A DNA stretch of 9,513 nt from the NCBI GenBank assembly GCA_045128175.1, contig JBGVRF010000138.1, positions 1-9,513 of the forward strand, read 5' to 3'. A program made the translations under genes and the position numbers. The DNA is from Scatosoma sp045128175 (GTDB lineage: Bacteria > Bacillota > Clostridia > Christensenellales > Borkfalkiaceae). Of the stretch, positions 5,198-9,513 are shown one piece after another. The notes under the pieces are model-generated. The model was not told the DNA's origin. It made no database searches and was given only the letters and a program-made list of their open reading frames with translations. Numbering within the stretch: position 1 is the stretch's first letter; each line of letters starts with the position of its first letter.

Positions 5198-6313
5198 ATG
5201 CAAAAAACGGTAGGGCGCATAGAGGAAATAGACGCGGAAACGCTTTTGGGCAGGTCGCCCGTTCGGCTTGACGTTGCGACGGCTGCGGGATATCTGACGA
5301 ATAAAACGGTGCTTGTTACGGGCGCGGGCGGCTCGATCGGCGGTGAACTCTGTCGACAATTGGCGACCTGTGCACCCAAACAACTGATCTTGCTCGATAT
5401 CTGTGAAAACGGAATGTACGACGTGGAACAGGAACTCTTTCGTCGTTTCCCGACCTTAAAAACGGAGACGGTAGTGGCCGATATCCGTGAGGAAGGGCGG
5501 ATACGCGCGATATTCAAGCGCTACCGTCCGCAATCGGTTTTCCACGCTGCCGCGCACAAACACGTGCCGATGATGGAGAAAAATCCTTGTGAGTGTGTGA
5601 AAAACAATGTGTTCGGCGCACTCAACGTCATGAACGCGGCAAAGGATCACGGCACTGAAAATTTTGTATTTATATCCTCGGACAAGGCAGTAAATCCGAC
5701 CAGCGTGATGGGCGCCACGAAGCGAATCGGAGAAATGCTCGTTCGCGCAATGTCGCAAGAGGAAACGAAAACGAAGTTTGCCGCCGTGCGGTTCGGCAAC
5801 GTGCTTTGCTCCAACGGCTCGGTCGTTCCGCTCTTTCTCCGCCAAATCGCGGAGGGCGGTCCCGTCACCGTCACGCACAAGGATATCACGCGCTATTTTA
5901 TGACGTTGACGGAAGCGGTATCTCTTGTCTTGCAGGCAAGTGCGTATGCGGAAGGAGGCGAGATATTCGTGTTGGATATGGGCGAGCAGATCAGGATATA
6001 CGACCTTGCTGAAAAGCTTATTCGTTTACACGGTCTTAAGCCGCATAAGGATATTGGGATCGTATGCACGGGGCTTCGCAAAGGCGAAAAGCTCCGCGAG
6101 GAACGGCTGAATAAAGAAGACGGACTGCAAAAAACGCATAACGGACTAATCAGCGTTGCAAGACCCTTGCCCGTGGATCGGGAAAAACTGTTTGAATGTC
6201 TGCGCGATCTTCGCGAAGCGGCGTACGCGGAAGCTTCGGATATAAAGCTTCGCGTGAAAGAGCTTGTTCCTTCGTATACGGTGGATACGACGGATACGGC
6301 GGGAGAAAATTGA
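5198..6313 (+). CDS. Soluble CapD/FlaA1-type nucleotide-sugar 4,6-dehydratase
   Basis: A 371-residue member of the extended SDR family, of the polysaccharide-biosynthesis CapD/PglF type, likely a UDP-N-acetylhexosamine 4,6-dehydratase. Motifs: GAGGSIG (42-48, NAD loop), AAAHKHVPMME (117-127), SSDKA (160-164) and MGATKR (171-176), with Met where classical SDRs carry the catalytic Tyr, as in CapD/PglF proteins. It lacks their N-terminal membrane helices but keeps the linker motif LLGRSPVRLD (16-25), which normally joins the membrane part to the catalytic domain, so it looks like a soluble derivative. The start is uncertain: in-frame GTG 5168 lies on the predicted transcription start, ATG 5186 directly abuts GAGG, and ATG 5198 has GAGG 12 bases upstream. 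No glycan gene is adjacent. Confidence 0.88.
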   Translation: MQKTVGRIEEIDAETLLGRSPVRLDVATAAGYLTNKTVLVTGAGGSIGGELCRQLATCAPKQLILLDICENGMYDVEQELFRRFPTLKTETVVADIREEGRIRAIFKRYRPQSVFHAAAHKHVPMMEKNPCECVKNNVFGALNVMNAAKDHGTENFVFISSDKAVNPTSVMGATKRIGEMLVRAMSQEETKTKFAAVRFGNVLCSNGSVVPLFLRQIAEGGPVTVTHKDITRYFMTLTEAVSLVLQASAYAEGGEIFVLDMGEQIRIYDLAEKLIRLHGLKPHKDIGIVCTGLRKGEKLREERLNKEDGLQKTHNGLISVARPLPVDREKLFECLRDLREAAYAEASDIKLRVKELVPSYTVDTTDTAGEN

Positions 6314-6373
6314 CGGCGAGGACACACAAGTCCCTTTTTCTTACATACGATATTAAGATATAATATAAAAAAT

Positions 6374-6393
6374 CAAAGAAAAATCTTTGTTTT
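6374..6393 (+). terminator. Weak AT-rich terminator after the CapD-like gene
   Basis: CAAAGA (6374-6379) and TCTTTG (6384-6389) form a 6-bp stem with an AAAA loop. TTTT follows. The stem has little GC, so termination would be partial at best. Confidence 0.4.
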
Positions 6394-6406
6394 ACCCTTA
6401 AAATTC

Positions 6407-6435
6407 TTGCATTTCTCGCGCCGTTATGATACAAT
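6407..6435 (+). promoter_or_regulatory. Promoter of serC
   Basis: TTGCAT (6407-6412), a 17-base spacer and TACAAT (6430-6435) preceded by TGA, an extended -10. Transcription would start near 6442, leaving a leader of about 60 bases. Confidence 0.82.
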
Positions 6436-6461
6436 AAACAGTATTAATATTTTTGATTAAA

Positions 6462-6489
6462 AAACGGAGAAAATTCAATTTTTTCGTTT
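6462..6489 (+). promoter_or_regulatory. Stem-loop in the serC leader
   Basis: Bases 6462-6472 can pair with 6479-6489 over 11 positions, including two G-U pairs, around the loop ATTCAA. The stem ends just before the ribosome site GGAGAGG (6493-6499). It is mostly A-U, so stability is modest. A role in mRNA stability or initiation is possible but unproven. Confidence 0.3.
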
Positions 6490-6504
6490 GAAGGAGAGGT
6501 TGTT

Positions 6505-7593
6505 ATGGAACGAGTGTACAATTTTTCAGCGGGGCCCTCGATGTTGCCCGAATCAGTATTGAAGAAAGCGGCGGCGGAGCTGGTCTGTTATCAGGACAGC
6601 GGTATGTCGGTGATGGAAATGAGTCACCGTTCGCCCGTATACGAAAAAATCATCGTAGAGGCGGAAGCGTTGCTTCGTAAAGTCATGTGTATTCCCGATA
6701 ATTACAAGGTGTTGTTTTTGCAAGGCGGGGCATCTACGCAGTTTGCGGCGGTGCCGCTCAATCTCCTGTCGGGAAGCGGGAAGGCAGATTATATTCTTTC
6801 CGGACAGTTTTCGACGAAAGCCTATCAAGAAGCGTTAAAGTACGGTGATATAGCGGTCGCGGGGAGCAGTAAGGATATCAATTTTTCAGCCGTCCCCAAA
6901 ATGGAAACGCTGACTTTCCGTAAGGACGCGGACTATGTGCATATGTGCTTTAACAACACGATTTACGGCACAAAGTTTCCGTATATTCCCGACACGGGCA
7001 ACGTGCCGCTGGTGGCGGATATGTCTTCCTGTATTTTAAGCGAGCCCGTGGACGTATCGCGGTTTGGGCTGATCTACGCGGGGGCGCAGAAAAATATGGC
7101 GCCTGCGGGGCTGACGGTCGTCATCGCGCGAGAAGATCTGCTCGGTAAGGCAAGAAAGGAAACGCCGACCATGCTCGATTATAAAGTGATGGCGGATAAC
7201 GGTTCAATGTACAATACGCCGCCGACCTATTGCATTTATATCGCAAAATTGGTATACGAGTGGATTCTGGAACTCGGCGGACTGGAAGAGATGAAAGCGC
7301 TCAACGAAAAGAAAGCGGCGCTTTTATACGATTATCTGGACGGTCAGGATTATTATAAAGCGCCCGTGGAGAAAGGCAGTCGTTCCATGATGAACGTAAC
7401 GTTCGTGACGGGCGATACCGATCTGGATAAAAAATTCGCTTCGGAGGCTTCAGCGGCGGGCTTGAAGAACCTGAAAGGTCATCGTTCGGTGGGAGGTATG
7501 CGCGCGTCTATCTACAACGCGATGCCCTACGAGGGCGTTGAGGCGCTGGTCGCTTTTATGAAGGCTTTCGCGGAAAAGAATCCGAAAGCTTGA
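6505..7593 (+). CDS. serC: Phosphoserine aminotransferase
   Basis: A 362-residue PLP enzyme, the usual family length. It transfers an amino group from glutamate to 3-phosphohydroxypyruvate, giving O-phosphoserine, the second step of serine synthesis. Motifs: NFSAGPSMLP (6-15), MEMSHRSPVYEKI (37-49), FLQGGASTQF (71-80), AGAQKN (192-197) with the PLP-binding lysine K196, and GHRSVGGMRASIYNAMP (335-351), the C-terminal phosphate-binding segment. The start ATG 6505 follows GGAGAGG by 5 bases. It has its own promoter. The gap to serA is 103 bases with no terminator that I can recognise, so some read-through into serA is likely. Neighbouring serA supplies its substrate. Confidence 0.97.
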   Translation: MERVYNFSAGPSMLPESVLKKAAAELVCYQDSGMSVMEMSHRSPVYEKIIVEAEALLRKVMCIPDNYKVLFLQGGASTQFAAVPLNLLSGSGKADYILSGQFSTKAYQEALKYGDIAVAGSSKDINFSAVPKMETLTFRKDADYVHMCFNNTIYGTKFPYIPDTGNVPLVADMSSCILSEPVDVSRFGLIYAGAQKNMAPAGLTVVIAREDLLGKARKETPTMLDYKVMADNGSMYNTPPTYCIYIAKLVYEWILELGGLEEMKALNEKKAALLYDYLDGQDYYKAPVEKGSRSMMNVTFVTGDTDLDKKFASEASAAGLKNLKGHRSVGGMRASIYNAMPYEGVEALVAFMKAFAEKNPKA

Positions 7594-7638
7594 ATTGCGG
7601 TAAAAAAAGTTTGTAAAAACGGAAAAAAGCTGGTAGTA

Positions 7639-7655
7639 TCCTCTTGACAAGAGGA
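7639..7655. promoter_or_regulatory. Perfect 17-base palindrome over the serA -35 box, likely operator
   Basis: TCCTCTTG and CAAGAGGA are exact inverted arms around the central A 7647. The -35 hexamer TTGACA (7644-7649) lies wholly inside the dyad, so a bound dimer would block RNA polymerase. No U-run follows, so a terminator role for serC is unlikely. The regulator is unknown. Confidence 0.55.
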
Positions 7656-7671
7656 AAATACGTGTTATAAT
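7644..7671 (+). promoter_or_regulatory. Consensus promoter of serA
   Basis: A perfect TTGACA (7644-7649), a 16-base spacer and a perfect TATAAT (7666-7671) with TGT just before it (extended -10). Transcription would start near 7678, less than 20 bases before the serA start. The ribosome site GGAGA (7686-7690) still fits inside the short leader. Confidence 0.9.
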
Positions 7672-7696
7672 AGAGCATCGAAAACGGAGAAAAAGT

Positions 7697-8860
7697 ATGT
7701 TGAAAGTTAAATTGATGAATAAGATCGCAAAAGTCGGTACGGACGTGTTGTCGCCGCTTCGTTACGAAGTGGGGACGGATATAGTGAACGAGGACGCGAT
7801 CATGGTGCGTTCGGCGGCGTTGCACGATATGGAATTTTCGTCGCAGCTCCGCGCGATCGCGCGGTGTGGTGCAGGCGTAAACAATATTCCCGTGGACAAA
7901 TGTACGGAAAAGGGTGTCGTCGTATTTAATACGCCGGGCGCGAATGCGAATGCTGTGAAGGAATTGGCGGTTGCGGCCCTTGTATTGGCTTCGCGCGATA
8001 TCATCGGCGGCGTAAAATGGGTAGAAACGATTGCGGGACAGACGGGCGTTTCAAAAGCGGTCGAGGCGGGTAAATCCGCGTTTGTCGGGCATGAGTTGGC
8101 GGGTAAAACACTGGGGGTTATCGGGCTTGGCGCGATCGGCGGCATGGTGGCGAACGCGGCGATCTCCCTCGGAATGAGTGTTATGGGCTACGATCCGTAC
8201 ATCACGGCAAAAGCGGCGTGGAGCCTCGCGCCGTCCGTACGGCAGGCAAGCGATTATGCGGAAATATTCAAAAATTGCGATTATATCACTCTGCACGTTC
8301 CCGCAACGCCGCAGACAAAAGGGATGATTTGCGAAAAGACGCTTGCGCAGATGAAAGACGGCGTTCGGATCCTGAATCTTGCCCGCGCCGATCTAGTCAA
8401 CGTAGATGACGTGAAAAAGGGGCTGGAGAGCGGCAAGATTTCGTCGTATATCACCGATTTCCCGACAGACGAAACGGCGGGCGTAAAGGGGATCATCGCT
8501 ATCCCTCACCTCGGCGCTTCGACGGTGGAATCGGAAGATCATTGCGCGATCATGGCTGCGCAGGAGCTGGATGAGTTTTTGACCTGCGGCAATATCCGCA
8601 ACAGCGTCAATTTCCCGACGGTAGGCATACCGATGTCCGAAAAGCCGCGTGTGTGCATCATGAACAAAAACGTGCCGAATATGCTTTCGCAGATCACGGC
8701 GGCGTTTTCGGCTCAGAACGTCAACATCGAAAATCTTGCCAACGGTTCGAAGGGCGAAATCGCGTATACGATCGTGGAAACGAACGTGGCGGCGGACGAA
8801 GGGATCTTAAAGCGCTTATCGGAGATCGAGGGTGTTTTCGGGCTTAAAATATTCGATTGA
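7697..8860 (+). CDS. serA: D-3-phosphoglycerate dehydrogenase, short form with ACT domain
   Basis: A 387-residue 2-hydroxyacid dehydrogenase that oxidises 3-phosphoglycerate to 3-phosphohydroxypyruvate with NAD, the first step of serine synthesis. Visible: CGAGVNNIPV (57-66, substrate loop), GLGAIGG (143-149, NAD loop) with D166 as the likely ribose-binding acid, NLAR with catalytic R230, TDFPTDE (253-259, the acidic partner region) and PHLGAST with catalytic H281. An ACT domain from about 317 to the C-terminus is the usual serine-sensing module. It lacks the extra intervening domain of the long SerA types, consistent with the short form common in Clostridia. After R230 it reads ADLVN rather than the usual GELVN/GGLVD. 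ATG 7697 follows GGAGA by 6 bases. A DUF1015 gene starts 17 bases downstream. Confidence 0.95.
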   Translation: MLKVKLMNKIAKVGTDVLSPLRYEVGTDIVNEDAIMVRSAALHDMEFSSQLRAIARCGAGVNNIPVDKCTEKGVVVFNTPGANANAVKELAVAALVLASRDIIGGVKWVETIAGQTGVSKAVEAGKSAFVGHELAGKTLGVIGLGAIGGMVANAAISLGMSVMGYDPYITAKAAWSLAPSVRQASDYAEIFKNCDYITLHVPATPQTKGMICEKTLAQMKDGVRILNLARADLVNVDDVKKGLESGKISSYITDFPTDETAGVKGIIAIPHLGASTVESEDHCAIMAAQELDEFLTCGNIRNSVNFPTVGIPMSEKPRVCIMNKNVPNMLSQITAAFSAQNVNIENLANGSKGEIAYTIVETNVAADEGILKRLSEIEGVFGLKIFD

Positions 8861-8877
8861 ACGAAAAGGAGAATAAT

Positions 8878-9513
8878 ATGATCACCGTAAAACCGTTTGC
8901 GGCGCTTCGCCCGACGAGCGAATATGTGAAAGAATGCGCGGCGTTGCCTTATGACGTCATGTCGAGTGATGAGGCGAGAAAAGAAGTGGTGGGTAAGCCC
9001 TATTCCTTTTTGCATATCGACAAGGCGGAGATCGATCTCGATCCGTCGGTGGGGTTATACGACGACGCGGTGTACGCGAAAGCGGCTGAAAACCTTGCGA
9101 TCTTTGAAAAGAAAGGCGTATACGCGGAAGATGAAGAAAGAGGATTCTATTTCTATCGTCAGATTATGGACGGCAGAGCGCAGACGGGCATTGTCGGTTG
9201 CGCTTCCGTAGACGATTATTTGCAAAATCGTATCAAGAAACACGAGCTTACCCGCGCGGATAAAGAACGGGACCGGATCCGTCACGTGGAGACCTGTTCG
9301 GCGCAGACGGGTCCCATTTTTCTTGCGTATAAAGACAGCAAAAAGCTGGATGAATTGATCGAAAAAGAAACGGCGAAAGAACCGTTGTACGATTTCGTTG
9401 CCGATGACGGCGTACGGCACACGGTGTGGAAAAGCAGTTCTTCGCTGACGGATAAAAATATCGAGGAAGGCTTTGCGGCTTTGGACGCGCTTTATATTGC
9501 AGACGGGCATCAC
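8878..9513 (+). CDS. DUF1015 family protein, 3' end outside window
   Basis: The first 212 codons of a protein that runs off the window; family members are usually about 400 residues or more, so roughly half is present. Family signatures seen: PYDVMSSDEAR (24-34), PYSFLHI (41-47), KHELTRADKERDR (121-133), QTGPIF (143-148) and IADGHH at the very end (207-212). The start ATG 8878 follows AAGGAG by 6 bases and lies 17 bases after the serA stop, so it should be translated from the serA transcript. The family has no role I can name with certainty. Its place behind serC-serA, where a phosphoserine phosphatase might be expected, points to serine metabolism by inference. The DGHH motif resembles that of ParB/sulfiredoxin-fold proteins, which include serine kinases of the SerK/SbnI type. 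Confidence 0.9.
   Translation, partial: MITVKPFAALRPTSEYVKECAALPYDVMSSDEARKEVVGKPYSFLHIDKAEIDLDPSVGLYDDAVYAKAAENLAIFEKKGVYAEDEERGFYFYRQIMDGRAQTGIVGCASVDDYLQNRIKKHELTRADKERDRIRHVETCSAQTGPIFLAYKDSKKLDELIEKETAKEPLYDFVADDGVRHTVWKSSSSLTDKNIEEGFAALDALYIADGHH

Noticed and set aside
7639..7655. serA palindrome as a rho-independent terminator for serC
   Set aside because: As RNA it would give only a 6-bp stem with a 3-base loop followed by AAAATACG, with no U-tract on either strand.
1..9513. Mobile elements, CRISPR repeats, tRNA, rRNA, attachment sites or origin boxes
   Set aside because: Reading both strands showed no repeated spacers, terminal repeats, transposase or integrase motifs, cloverleaf or rRNA-like sequence.

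Overview
The window looks like ordinary chromosome from a Clostridia-like member of the Bacillota. Strong AGGAGG-type ribosome sites sit 5-8 bases before most starts. Promoters are sigma-A-like (TTGACA/TATAAT, several with an extended TGn -10). TAA and TGA both act as stops. The gene content (ECF vitamin transporter subunit, type III pantothenate kinase, clostridial-type short SerA with an ACT domain, DUF1015 protein) fits that group. The order or family cannot be fixed from this sequence alone. I see no IS element, phage gene, CRISPR array, tRNA or rRNA.

Layout. (1) Bases 1-171 hold two promoters pointing apart: one reads left out of the window, the other reads into a NUDIX ADP-ribose pyrophosphatase (172-705). 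(2) A strong hairpin (730-759) separates the NUDIX gene from a convergent 69-residue cysteine-rich membrane mini-protein on the minus strand (1008-799). (3) The 317-base gap 1009-1325 carries the leader of the mini-protein and a good rightward promoter. That promoter is followed by a leader RNA predicted to close into a 14-bp terminal helix. (4) An ECF transporter S component (1326-1925) and type III pantothenate kinase coaX (1929-2711) are tightly coupled, suggesting uptake and first phosphorylation of pantothenate. (5) Homoserine dehydrogenase hom (2830-4122) follows and ends in a clear terminator. (6) A RimK-like ATP-grasp ligase of unknown substrate (4201-5082) ends in a terminator whose tail contains the -35 box of the next promoter. 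(7) A soluble CapD/FlaA1-type nucleotide-sugar dehydratase occupies 5198-6313. (8) A serine block closes the window: serC (6505-7593), serA (7697-8860) and the first 212 codons of a DUF1015 protein (8878 onward). serC and serA each have their own promoter, and the -35 of the serA promoter lies inside a perfect 17-base palindrome.

How the genes fit together. SerA and SerC carry out the first two steps from 3-phosphoglycerate to phosphoserine. No SerB-type phosphatase is in view, and the gene coupled to serA is the poorly characterised DUF1015 protein. Hom makes homoserine for threonine and methionine. ECF-S plus CoaX feed coenzyme A synthesis. The other genes (NUDIX, RimK-like, CapD-like, Cys-rich peptide) stand alone with no obvious pathway partners here.

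Most of the window is housekeeping. The parts most worth a second look are the structured leader before ecfS-coaX, the palindrome on the serA promoter, the Cys-rich mini-protein and the DUF1015 gene in the serine block.
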